From positions 1 to 51,193 of the IMG/VR virus record IMGVR_UViG_3300027868_000011: DNA of 51,193 nucleotides; one strand, given 5' to 3'. Below, one piece after another: positions 7,415-16,023 of this stretch; position 1 is the stretch's first letter, and each line of letters begins with the position of its first letter. Position numbers and translations under genes: made by a program. The notes under the pieces were generated by a model that saw nothing but the letters and a program-made list of their open reading frames with translations, was not told the DNA's origin and did not search any database. This stretch comes from a virus.

Positions 7415-10400
7415 GTGCGTGAAGGCCCTGAGGACTTTCTCCTAAGTAGCAAAGCACGCTATCAAAACTCCCAAGACGAAGAAGACGCTGCAGAACTTTT
7501 CTTCGCTATACGGAATATGCTCAATCATGGGCTAGATGTCATCTGGGATGACACTATCACTAAGGCAATGGAAGACCTTGAAAAGCCTGGTGAGACTAGT
7601 AAGCGCTCTATGGAAGCGGCTGTTACAAGGACTAAAACTAAGCCCGAGGCTAAACCTCTACCAAAGGTGGAGCCTAGAACAACAGAAGAAACTAAGCCTT
7701 TACCTCCTACACCATTAGAAATTCAGGGCCCTATTCGGTATGTTGACCGATATAGAATAGCCCCTTGGTTGTTCAATCAACAGAAAAGGACTCTACCTGG
7801 AGGTGTCACCGAAGATGGTACTCCTGAAAAAGGGCAGGACATAGCGTTTATGGAAAGCCTCATGATAGGTGGTAGAGAGGCTACTAAACCTGATAGTCCT
7901 GTCATCCCCAGTAGGTATTTCGATATCCAATCTCATATGTACTACATTGACAATTATGGGAATAGAGTCAATTTCACAATGAAGGATTTAGACCCTAGCA
8001 TTTGGCTTGAAGGGCCTGAAGGTTGGGGTGGTGATGAAAAGAGTGTGAAAGAATGGGAAGAAGACCCTTTGAAATGGCTGAGAGACCATGCAGATGAGAA
8101 TGTACCAACGCAGTCCGGGGGTAATAAGGGTATCAAGTTTAGAGATTACTTGCGCCCATTAATTGGCCGACCTGAGTATACTGGTGAAAGAAGATTCGAG
8201 CATGGTGATAACACTACTGATTTTAGGAGTAAGAAGGGGAGAGAACTAATTCCTCATAAATCACTTAATTCATTAGACCCTATACAAGCACTGCATTTCT
8301 TTAGTGATTCACCAGTTCTTGAGAATTCGGCTAGCAAATTCCATTCAGAGTTTCTTAACCCGGATAGTCCTCATCATGTGCGTTCAGTAGAAGCAGCCGT
8401 CAAGAAGAAGAATGACTCTTTGAAAGAGATGATGGGAGTTAATTGGGGGCAAAAAGGGCATGAAACTCATCACCAAGATAGAAGGGCGATTAACAGTCAG
8501 GGAGAGATAGCCGGCGATGATGTATCCCCGTCCTATACCTTTACTAGGATGTATGAGGATTACTATAGTGATTGGCTTAGAAGGAATGGTTCTAGATTGA
8601 GAAAGGATATGAGTGACAAAGACAAGAGGATATTATTCTCACATTGGTATGATTTGGAATATGATATAGGACAAGGTCATGATGATTATATCGCTCAGAG
8701 ACTTCTTCGTACCGATAAGAGAATGAGGAAACGCTACAAGCGTGCCGATGTGACGCTTGACCCAGAATTCCAACATAGAAGAGATGACGAATCTAGTCAT
8801 CATCGTGTTGGTCTCATTCCTCAACTCTTAGGTTTGCAATTGGCTAGTCCTGAACATCGGATGTACGCTATTGCAGACCTGTTCTCTTACCTCAAACAGC
8901 ATGAGGAAGGTGGCCATCATCCGATAGATGACCCTATTGAGGATAGAAAACAGGATGCTGCAGATAATGCTGGTGGGTTGAGGGTCGACGAATTGATTGA
9001 CCATATGTATTCGGCTCTAGGTAAGAACATGACGGCTATCGCCAATAATGTAATGGGTCACCCATTAGACCCTGAAGGGACTCATATACCACCGTACTTT
9101 GACAAGCACTCACGAGTTAAACAATCAATAATCAGAGAGGGTTTGGAACTAGCGCATTTGTCACCACTGTCTCCTGATTTCAAGAAGAAGAGAGGTAATA
9201 AGTCTGGTTATGATACTCCAGAAGGTGGTAGAACTAGTCAGAAGAGTATGGCTCAAATCATGAAAGTCCTTGATTTGCTTGATGAAGTAGGAGTACCAAA
9301 GGGGTGGAATATCGACAATCCTGACATCATGGAGGAATTTGATAGAGTAGTTCTTCCTTATCTTGATAACAAATTCAAGAATAGTGCTCGAGATAGATTC
9401 GAGAGTTGGTTTCACACAGACCCTAAAGCCAAGTTGAGAGGGAGGGCTAGAGAATATCAATCAGCCATGGCTCATGATAATTGGTCTTTGGAAGCGAGAG
9501 TAGAAGGCGAGACATCGAAACCACATGAGATTACTGAGAATCATGACATGAGTCCTTCTTGGTTATGGCACCACAGTTTACCAAAGACTGGGTATAATTT
9601 GTATGGGCCTGATATTGCTGAGATTCTCTATGGGGTTATCCCTTGTCTTGGTGAGAAGGTGAAAAATAGTGAGAAGATACTTTTCGATTCGATGGGCACT
9701 CGCCCTCCTCATTTTGACAAAGAGAAGAGTAATGAGCATCCTGATAATTATGACTATGCAGAGTGGCTAAAGGGGATTGGTAATGGTCCAGCACCAGAGA
9801 CTTGGGATAATGACCCTAGTATACCATTCACAGAAAAAGGTGGTATGTCAGGTTTAGCCATGGAGATTGATGCCTATCTAAGAGGTGGTGAGTTGGGACC
9901 AATAATGGGAGAAGTCTACAAGAGATTCTACGGTGATTTACCCCTTAATCCTCACAAGGGTGATTTCGTAAGTAGACTCTTGAAAGGGCGCCTTGGGGAG
10001 GTTTATGGTGAACATGAAGAGGCTACAATGGCAGAAGACTCACCAGAGCGAGCCAGACAAATAGGTATGACAGAAATGAAAGATGTCACTGGTGAGAGTG
10101 CAGTTGGTGAGCGTTCTAGTGGGTATGGGGTTAGAGTGGCTGGACCTTCTGAAGTGACAAGGAGAAAGGAGGCTGACATAGCAGGGGCTCCAGATACACT
10201 GCCGAAATCTATCGTAGAAAATTACCCCCTAGGTAGGCGACCTCTCAATGAGAGGATACTTAGGATGATGCTTCCTATTGCTGGTGCTAAAGATACTTTC
10301 TTCTTGAGAGAGGCATTACAAATGGGGCTTAGAGAGCCAGCGTTACAATTGCTAGAAGCGTTACGAAAGAAATGGGGCGGGGCTGCTGTACCGAAAAATG

Positions 10401-13400
10401 AAATGGAAGACCGCTTACTTACTATGGATGAGGCTGTTGATAGAAGGACAGATGAACTAGGGCAGATGGTTGACAGGGCGACTATTCTAAGAGGTTCATC
10501 AGGAGGCATAGTTTTCCCTTATCATAATCGTGGCCTTATAATGCCTGCAGATACTCTGAGGATGATAGAACTAGGGCAGATGTATCCTGGCTTGGTCAAC
10601 CAGAGTAACCATGACGGCTATAGGGATGAGGGGGCCAGTAGAGGTTCTGCAATTCTAGACCAACTTGGTCGTAGTGGAGTTACAGAGAACAGAGGGCTGA
10701 CTGCTGCTATGTTGGGATTACTTTGCTCAGCATTGATGGGTGGTGGCTCTGCTGAACCTTGGTCATTTGAACATAGAGGGAATGAGAAGGCTTTGGTTGT
10801 AGACCACCCTGGACAATGGGGAGATGAATTCATGGGAAATTTGGCTAATTGGATTCGTAAGCAGCCACATCCACACATTGAGGGAGAGGAAATTGGAAAC
10901 CAATTAGGTGGTTGGGAGAATGAAGATTGGCGTCATCGTGTGGCTGACAAGAGATTCATCTACCCTGTCAATAAGCACATGAATGATGAGGGCATAGAGG
11001 AATATAGATTACCTTTCAAGAAGACCGGTGGTAAGCATGGTCTGCAATTCAAGGTTCCTGATTTAGATGTATGCAGTCCTTATCCCGAGAAAGCATTAGG
11101 AGATGGATTGAGTTTTTCGCACCCATTCAGTATACAAAACCAATTGCAGGATATAGTCGGCTCCAGAGGTATCTATCCTTCTTGGACTACACCTAGAGAT
11201 GGAGAACAGCATATCCAATCCATGCCTAAGCCGTGGATGGTGATTCCCAAAGAGAGTATCATAAATTACAATGGGCAAGACTATGTTGTTGCTGAACACC
11301 CTTCTGTAATCAAGGACGAGTTTAGTAACTATCTATCTGATTATGATAAGAGTCAAGGTAACAAACAACATAAGGACCTGATACTAGGACTTCGGAGAGA
11401 GGCTAAAAATATGGCTCCCAAGATGGAGGGGGGATGGGAGAAGAGTGAGAAGCAACGAGGATGGATGATGACCATGGAAATGTTGACTAGGGCTGTGGGG
11501 ACAGGTCACCAAGCGGCTAAGGCCGTTTTACCTTTCATAATGGCCCACCTTGCTTCTAATCATACCCCTGATATAGAACAAGGAAATCAAAGTGAGTCTC
11601 AATGGAAGTTGGATGATTTCACGGAGAAGTATCTAAGGCAGCACAAAGGAGATACTTCTGAGGAGGCTCAAAGGAAATATGCTACATTATGCCACTTGTA
11701 CGAATTGGCTTGGAATTATGCAGACCGTCATGGCCCTGTTAAAAGAGGCTTATTCCTTGAGCAATTAGAGAAGCAAGGTCATAACTTCACTGATGAGCAG
11801 AAGGAAGGATTCCTAAGTCCTGATTTGAATGTGAACAGTGTGCAAGGTCATAAGGAATTCGTCATGCCCAAACATGGGATGGACACAAACCATCCTTTCT
11901 ATGAGGCCTTCCACGAAGGTATAGGGCAGAATGTAGAAGGATTGAACCTTCTGCGTGCTTTTACCAACAAACGATATGGAGATGATGAACGATATGAAGG
12001 ATTGATGGATGCAATTGAAGATATCATGAATCAACATTTCTCTTGGGGTTCTGAATCGGTTGGTCAACCTGGCTTGGCTCCAGAGGACTGGAAAACGAAA
12101 AGCGGTCAACCTATGTCCTTCAAATTAAAGAAATTATTCGAGACTTCACAACAGGACCATGACAAAGCCATGTATCAAGCAGACCATTATGAGAAAGGTC
12201 TGGATGGAGGTGATGACCCTCTTTGGTATATTCCAGAGTCTGACGCTCCATTTTCAGATGAGCATCCTGAGCATAGGACGAAGAATGTGGAGAGGGCTAA
12301 AAGGGGTAGTAGGGCTCAGATGTCCTTGAATACAAAAAGCATCTTGAATACTGTAGGTGATGAGCACGATTCAGATTATAGTATAGAGGACCATAGAACA
12401 CTCAATCAATTCATAGTTGCTATGGGGCCTGTGATTAAGGATTTGGTAAGTGAACTAGATAAGGTTAATTATCTGCCAGAACACGCTTCACACCAACGAT
12501 TTGATGAGAATGACCCCCAAGATGTAATGAGAGAATATTGTAGACTTTTGTTCCTTCGGGGTCGTATCAATCCCAAGTATCAACCTAGGCCTTGGTCATA
12601 TCGCTCTTCTGGTATGAAACAGATAGGTGATGATAGCGAGCCTGGTGTGATAAATCTTAATAGAACACGACTCTCGAATCTATCTAGTGTCCATGCACAT
12701 GATTCATTCCACCAGTCAGAAGTTATGCCTTTCACTATGGATGTCGAGAATCATATACCTGACCTTCATAGTAGAGGGTCTCCTACTCCCCCTTGGGATA
12801 TTGGTGTAGGTGGTGAGTACCAGAACAATTCTCAAGACCCTACAAGAGACCAACGCTTGGGCCATGAGGAGATGCAAGAGGGAAAGAGAGATACAGCCAT
12901 TGCTACTCCCTATAGGACTGTCCACTCTAATATTCTTAATTCAGCATTCGGTCAGAGACTTGCTATTACTGGGGATAACTCTAACATTGGAGCGTCACTC
13001 CAGTATACGGAGGATGATGAGGTGAGGTATTCGTTGGATGTTTTGACTGATGTAGACTTGCTCCTGAAAGAGGAAGAAAGGGATAAGGGTAAACCTGCTC
13101 CTGTTAAAGCCATGCATCGTATCTTTGACCTTGATGATTTAGAGTATCTCAGAGGGTTTTCTGATGATTGGGTAGTTACTTCATGGCCTGCTGGTACAAG
13201 AGTTATTGTAGAGAAGAAAGGTAAGAAGGTTAAAGCCCGAGATGCAGAAGGTAAATCTGTTACTCTACCCAATGAAATTAAGACCGGTGTTAAAGATGCT
13301 CATGACAAGGATTTCTTAATAGATGCCATTTGGGATGAAGACAGATTATGTATTGTGGATATCTTGGAATGTGAAGATGATGATTTGTGTAATAAGCCCA

Positions 13401-14602
13401 CCAAAGATAGAGTCAGGCATCTAAGGGCTCACTTTGAGTCTACTGAGAAGGTTAGTACTCCAGCACCAGTAAATACGAAGAGAGTTGATGGGCAGGGTCT
13501 CAAGAGAGCAGTCAAGGACCTCATGAAGGAACCTGATGTAAAGCAGGTCCTATTGAGAGATGCTGAGTCCACTTACATGCGTGGAGAAATGAGGCACCCA
13601 AAATGGGTATTACTTACGCCAGACCATCAAATTGATGTTTTAATTCTATCTTCCTCTGGGGTTGATAACCATCTGATTGGAGTTGGGCCATTGTATGAAC
13701 AGGATGCTAAGGCAATTGGTAACAGGGCGGTTCGTTATGATGGGGATTATTACATGGATGTAGGTACAGTCTCGCGTTCAGGTTTGGAAGAGGGGATGTA
13801 CATAACTGTGAAGACATCAGGTATTTCTCATTCGGCTAGAAGGAATTATTCAGTTTACCGATTAAATGCACCTCGTTATCTGAGAGAATCTGAGAGTGGA
13901 GCGACTGACAGTGTAGAGACTTTGGAGATACTGCGTCACAGGCAGGAAGGTAATGTACCTCACAAGGTTCGGATTAAGAAAGGGAGAATCCACATAGATG
14001 TACCTACAGGACATGTAGTCTATGAAACAGAAGTGTCTGGGAATGCATTTCTTTTGAAAGATGTAGATTCCCCAGATGATTATACTCTAAGAGTGACTCA
14101 AAGCCAAATGGAATATTGGTCACCGCTGGCTGCAGTTCTTTTGCGTTCTGAAAGAGAGGGAGAGAAGGAAGAGATAGAGCCAGAGCCTGCGGCTAATCAT
14201 GATAAGAAGCCAAAGAAGGTGCTACCGAAAAGAGATGAGTTGCTCAAAGACCCTGAAGTCGTCAAGACTGTAGTTCTAGCATTAGAGACAGTAGATGGTA
14301 TGCTCAAAGAGAAGGTTACTTGGACTGGTCCTAAGGCTCTAGGTATTGATTATGGTACTCCCATAGAATCACCTCATGGGCCTACTGATATAACTGAACC
14401 ATATGATATGCCTGACCATGACCCTGCTGCTAGACAGTCTGAACCTAAGGCATGTTGGTGTGGTGCTGAAAAGGGAGAAGAATGTAAACAAGGCATGGGT
14501 CACGATATGGAAGATTGCCCCAAGGCTAGACCACCAGATAGTGATGAAAAGCCAGAACATCTCACCGTTTCTCAGGATTCTCGCGATGTTTCTTCCGTGT
14601 GA
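7415..14602 (+). CDS. Giant head-region protein with C-terminal DNA-ligase-like pseudoenzyme module
   Basis: A 2395-residue protein starting at GTG after a GGTGGTGGTGAT stretch. The first ~1900 residues are hydrophilic, His/Trp/Asp/Glu-rich and match no family I recognise; no signal peptide or membrane segment is seen. Residues ~1915-2075 follow the order of the ATP-dependent DNA ligase adenylation domain: SWPAGTR (1923-1929, at the K-x-D-G-x-R site), LIDAIWD (1968-1974, at the D-G-E site), VDILECEDDDLCNKP (1981-1995, matching the conserved FDLLYLDGEDLxxxP stretch), KQVLLRDAESTY (2043-2054, at the EGVVLKDxxSPY site) and KWVLL (2063-2067, at the W-x-K site). Residues ~2085-2158 fit the ligase OB fold. 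The nucleotidylated Lys, the DG/DGE acids and the motif IV/V lysines are all replaced, so catalysis is not expected. The last 50 residues hold a CWCG...C...C cluster. Position between portal and protease suggests a virion or injected protein. Confidence 0.8.
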   Translation: MREGPEDFLLSSKARYQNSQDEEDAAELFFAIRNMLNHGLDVIWDDTITKAMEDLEKPGETSKRSMEAAVTRTKTKPEAKPLPKVEPRTTEETKPLPPTPLEIQGPIRYVDRYRIAPWLFNQQKRTLPGGVTEDGTPEKGQDIAFMESLMIGGREATKPDSPVIPSRYFDIQSHMYYIDNYGNRVNFTMKDLDPSIWLEGPEGWGGDEKSVKEWEEDPLKWLRDHADENVPTQSGGNKGIKFRDYLRPLIGRPEYTGERRFEHGDNTTDFRSKKGRELIPHKSLNSLDPIQALHFFSDSPVLENSASKFHSEFLNPDSPHHVRSVEAAVKKKNDSLKEMMGVNWGQKGHETHHQDRRAINSQGEIAGDDVSPSYTFTRMYEDYYSDWLRRNGSRLRKDMSDKDKRILFSHWYDLEYDIGQGHDDYIAQRLLRTDKRMRKRYKRADVTLDPEFQHRRDDESSHHRVGLIPQLLGLQLASPEHRMYAIADLFSYLKQHEEGGHHPIDDPIEDRKQDAADNAGGLRVDELIDHMYSALGKNMTAIANNVMGHPLDPEGTHIPPYFDKHSRVKQSIIREGLELAHLSPLSPDFKKKRGNKSGYDTPEGGRTSQKSMAQIMKVLDLLDEVGVPKGWNIDNPDIMEEFDRVVLPYLDNKFKNSARDRFESWFHTDPKAKLRGRAREYQSAMAHDNWSLEARVEGETSKPHEITENHDMSPSWLWHHSLPKTGYNLYGPDIAEILYGVIPCLGEKVKNSEKILFDSMGTRPPHFDKEKSNEHPDNYDYAEWLKGIGNGPAPETWDNDPSIPFTEKGGMSGLAMEIDAYLRGGELGPIMGEVYKRFYGDLPLNPHKGDFVSRLLKGRLGEVYGEHEEATMAEDSPERARQIGMTEMKDVTGESAVGERSSGYGVRVAGPSEVTRRKEADIAGAPDTLPKSIVENYPLGRRPLNERILRMMLPIAGAKDTFFLREALQMGLREPALQLLEALRKKWGGAAVPKNEMEDRLLTMDEAVDRRTDELGQMVDRATILRGSSGGIVFPYHNRGLIMPADTLRMIELGQMYPGLVNQSNHDGYRDEGASRGSAILDQLGRSGVTENRGLTAAMLGLLCSALMGGGSAEPWSFEHRGNEKALVVDHPGQWGDEFMGNLANWIRKQPHPHIEGEEIGNQLGGWENEDWRHRVADKRFIYPVNKHMNDEGIEEYRLPFKKTGGKHGLQFKVPDLDVCSPYPEKALGDGLSFSHPFSIQNQLQDIVGSRGIYPSWTTPRDGEQHIQSMPKPWMVIPKESIINYNGQDYVVAEHPSVIKDEFSNYLSDYDKSQGNKQHKDLILGLRREAKNMAPKMEGGWEKSEKQRGWMMTMEMLTRAVGTGHQAAKAVLPFIMAHLASNHTPDIEQGNQSESQWKLDDFTEKYLRQHKGDTSEEAQRKYATLCHLYELAWNYADRHGPVKRGLFLEQLEKQGHNFTDEQKEGFLSPDLNVNSVQGHKEFVMPKHGMDTNHPFYEAFHEGIGQNVEGLNLLRAFTNKRYGDDERYEGLMDAIEDIMNQHFSWGSESVGQPGLAPEDWKTKSGQPMSFKLKKLFETSQQDHDKAMYQADHYEKGLDGGDDPLWYIPESDAPFSDEHPEHRTKNVERAKRGSRAQMSLNTKSILNTVGDEHDSDYSIEDHRTLNQFIVAMGPVIKDLVSELDKVNYLPEHASHQRFDENDPQDVMREYCRLLFLRGRINPKYQPRPWSYRSSGMKQIGDDSEPGVINLNRTRLSNLSSVHAHDSFHQSEVMPFTMDVENHIPDLHSRGSPTPPWDIGVGGEYQNNSQDPTRDQRLGHEEMQEGKRDTAIATPYRTVHSNILNSAFGQRLAITGDNSNIGASLQYTEDDEVRYSLDVLTDVDLLLKEEERDKGKPAPVKAMHRIFDLDDLEYLRGFSDDWVVTSWPAGTRVIVEKKGKKVKARDAEGKSVTLPNEIKTGVKDAHDKDFLIDAIWDEDRLCIVDILECEDDDLCNKPTKDRVRHLRAHFESTEKVSTPAPVNTKRVDGQGLKRAVKDLMKEPDVKQVLLRDAESTYMRGEMRHPKWVLLTPDHQIDVLILSSSGVDNHLIGVGPLYEQDAKAIGNRAVRYDGDYYMDVGTVSRSGLEEGMYITVKTSGISHSARRNYSVYRLNAPRYLRESESGATDSVETLEILRHRQEGNVPHKVRIKKGRIHIDVPTGHVVYETEVSGNAFLLKDVDSPDDYTLRVTQSQMEYWSPLAAVLLRSEREGEKEEIEPEPAANHDKKPKKVLPKRDELLKDPEVVKTVVLALETVDGMLKEKVTWTGPKALGIDYGTPIESPHGPTDITEPYDMPDHDPAARQSEPKACWCGAEKGEECKQGMGHDMEDCPKARPPDSDEKPEHLTVSQDSRDVSSV

Positions 14603-14634
14603 TTCAAATACCATAAGAACCCGTTGTTTGGGCA

Positions 14635-16023
14635 ATGCTGATGATGGAAGCACCGCTAGACAGCCCTATTCTCATCAAAGGTAGGACTGGAGACCTAGTT
14701 GTTGCCGGCTATGCTTCAGTTGAAATGGTCGATAAACAAGGGGACCTGATAACTAAGGGCGCACTACGAGAAGCATTCAAGAAATTCATGGGTTCTCCAG
14801 GCTTTAGGAATGTGCAACTGGCTCATTCAAATATCCAAGTTGGTTCTGTCATTCCTGAGTATTCGGATAGTAGTGGGCGTGTCTGGAAGTCTGAAGTAGA
14901 CGATACTGGTATGTTCGTAGTTATCCAACTCCGTGATGATATCGAAAAGGCTCGTGAGGTAGCCGCAGAAATCCGAAAGGGTAACCTCAAATCATTTTCA
15001 ATAGGTGGGCAGGCTTTCGAGCGTGTCAACAAGAGTAACTCCGAGAGAGGAGATTACCGAGAAATACGCAGGATGGAACTGCATGAAGTTACCATCTGCG
15101 AGAAGGGCATCAATCCAGAGGCCCAATTCCGAATCCTGAAAGAGGATAAAATTGAAATAAATAAAGGTGAAAATATGACAGATGCAATGACAGAACTACA
15201 GGATGTCTTGGAAAGGTTATCCAAGAGGCTAGACGATGTTGACGAGGCTGAGTCTGCCCTGAAGGGCAAAGACGATGCTGAGAAAGGCAAAGACGATGCT
15301 GAAAAGGAAGACAAAGAAAAGGCTGATGTAGCAAAGGACAATGAAGACAAAGAATCTTCTGAGAAGTCTGAGAAAACGGAAAAGATGGACGATGTGATTA
15401 CCACAGAGTATCTTGACTGGCTAGAATCGACTGTGAAGTCTGCTGGGTATGACCCATCGGCTGCTCGCGGTCACTTTGATAACACAGAGGGAGTCGAAAA
15501 GGCTTACCTCCAAGAGGGTGCTCATGGTTACGACCATCGTGGACAGGGTAGTATCGAAGGCGCTGGTGAGGATGACTCCGGTAAGCGACCCAAGATGAAT
15601 ATGGGTGCAGGACCGAGTGGTAACAAAACCGTCATCAAGACAGATGAGTTCATCCATCCGGAAATGGTTTCCTCTGCACAAGTAGAGGAAGCATATCAGG
15701 TCTACAAGGCCGCTGCTCTTGAGCAGCAGTTCAAGTCTGACCTAGGCAACAACTTCTCAATAAGATTACAAAAAGAAATACAGAATAGTCAGAATGAGAC
15801 CGAGAGGTCATCATTCGATGCGCGTGGGCCTCTACAAGACCTACAGAAAGCAGTTCTCGCTCTAAGCGGTAGGATTGAGGATGTTTCCACCACACCTGGT
15901 GAAGATTTCCAGAAATCTGCAGATGCTTCGAGAGTAACTATTCCTGAGACAACCGAGATGGCTGCCTTGTCGTGGGACGATGTCCACCGACTAGCACACT
16001 CGGCTCTAAGGGGTGATAACTGA
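14635..16023 (+). CDS. Prohead protease fused to scaffold
   Basis: The 462-residue protein joins an HK97/XkdF-like S78-type prohead protease to a scaffolding domain. Protease domain (residues ~15-170): GYASVEMVDKQGDLI (25-39), catalytic His in QLAHSN (His64), catalytic Ser in KSFSIGG (Ser122), and the strand LHEVTICEKGINPEA (149-163), which parallels the LHEVSLxxxPANPEA of HK97-type proteases. After a Lys/Glu/Asp-rich coiled region with a GKDDAEK duplication (211-224) comes the scaffold portion, ending at the capsid gene. The protease would cut scaffold and itself during capsid maturation. No strong ribosome site precedes the ATG; ATGs at 14641 and 14644 are alternatives. It ends in a TGATG overlap with the capsid gene. 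A separate internal start is described at 15175. Confidence 0.9.
   Translation: MLMMEAPLDSPILIKGRTGDLVVAGYASVEMVDKQGDLITKGALREAFKKFMGSPGFRNVQLAHSNIQVGSVIPEYSDSSGRVWKSEVDDTGMFVVIQLRDDIEKAREVAAEIRKGNLKSFSIGGQAFERVNKSNSERGDYREIRRMELHEVTICEKGINPEAQFRILKEDKIEINKGENMTDAMTELQDVLERLSKRLDDVDEAESALKGKDDAEKGKDDAEKEDKEKADVAKDNEDKESSEKSEKTEKMDDVITTEYLDWLESTVKSAGYDPSAARGHFDNTEGVEKAYLQEGAHGYDHRGQGSIEGAGEDDSGKRPKMNMGAGPSGNKTVIKTDEFIHPEMVSSAQVEEAYQVYKAAALEQQFKSDLGNNFSIRLQKEIQNSQNETERSSFDARGPLQDLQKAVLALSGRIEDVSTTPGEDFQKSADASRVTIPETTEMAALSWDDVHRLAHSALRGDN
15163..15177 (+). promoter_or_regulatory. Internal ribosome binding site for free scaffold
   Basis: Inside the protease-scaffold gene the sequence AAAGGTGA is followed by four bases and an in-frame ATG at 15175. 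This is a better ribosome site than the one in front of the full gene, and it lies exactly at the boundary between the protease domain and the charged scaffold domain. It decides the start of the nested product. Confidence 0.7.
15175..16023 (+). CDS. Nested scaffold protein (internal in-frame start)
   Basis: Translation from Met181 of the protease-scaffold frame gives a 282-residue protein that lacks the protease domain. It begins with a helical segment (MTDAMTELQDVLERLSKRLD), continues with an acidic/basic coiled region, and has a C-terminal part with helices likely to contact capsid protein (QVEEAYQVYKAAALEQQF; LQKAVLALSGRIEDV). Phage lambda uses the same design, where Nu3 scaffold is made from an internal start in the C protease gene. 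Here the evidence is the strong AGGTGA site four bases before the ATG and its position at the domain border. A mix of protease-scaffold and free scaffold would allow many scaffold copies per protease. Confidence 0.65.
   Translation: MTDAMTELQDVLERLSKRLDDVDEAESALKGKDDAEKGKDDAEKEDKEKADVAKDNEDKESSEKSEKTEKMDDVITTEYLDWLESTVKSAGYDPSAARGHFDNTEGVEKAYLQEGAHGYDHRGQGSIEGAGEDDSGKRPKMNMGAGPSGNKTVIKTDEFIHPEMVSSAQVEEAYQVYKAAALEQQFKSDLGNNFSIRLQKEIQNSQNETERSSFDARGPLQDLQKAVLALSGRIEDVSTTPGEDFQKSADASRVTIPETTEMAALSWDDVHRLAHSALRGDN
15265..15306 (+). repeat. Two 21-bp tandem units in scaffold coding sequence
   Basis: Two adjacent 21-base units (15265-15285 and 15286-15306) encode GKDDAEK twice and differ at two bases near the end of the unit. 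They lie in the charged coiled linker of the scaffold. This is probably a recent in-frame duplication that lengthens the flexible linker. Confidence 0.8.

Noticed and set aside
13157-13888. An active DNA ligase
   Set aside because: The nucleotidylation Lys and the other catalytic residues are all substituted, so only a ligase-like fold is claimed.
14403-14684. Alternative plus-strand frame bridging the giant protein and the protease
   Set aside because: Overlaps both in other frames, no ribosome site, and its protein sequence is not plausible. It is also not needed as a frameshift link because both neighbours have sensible ends.
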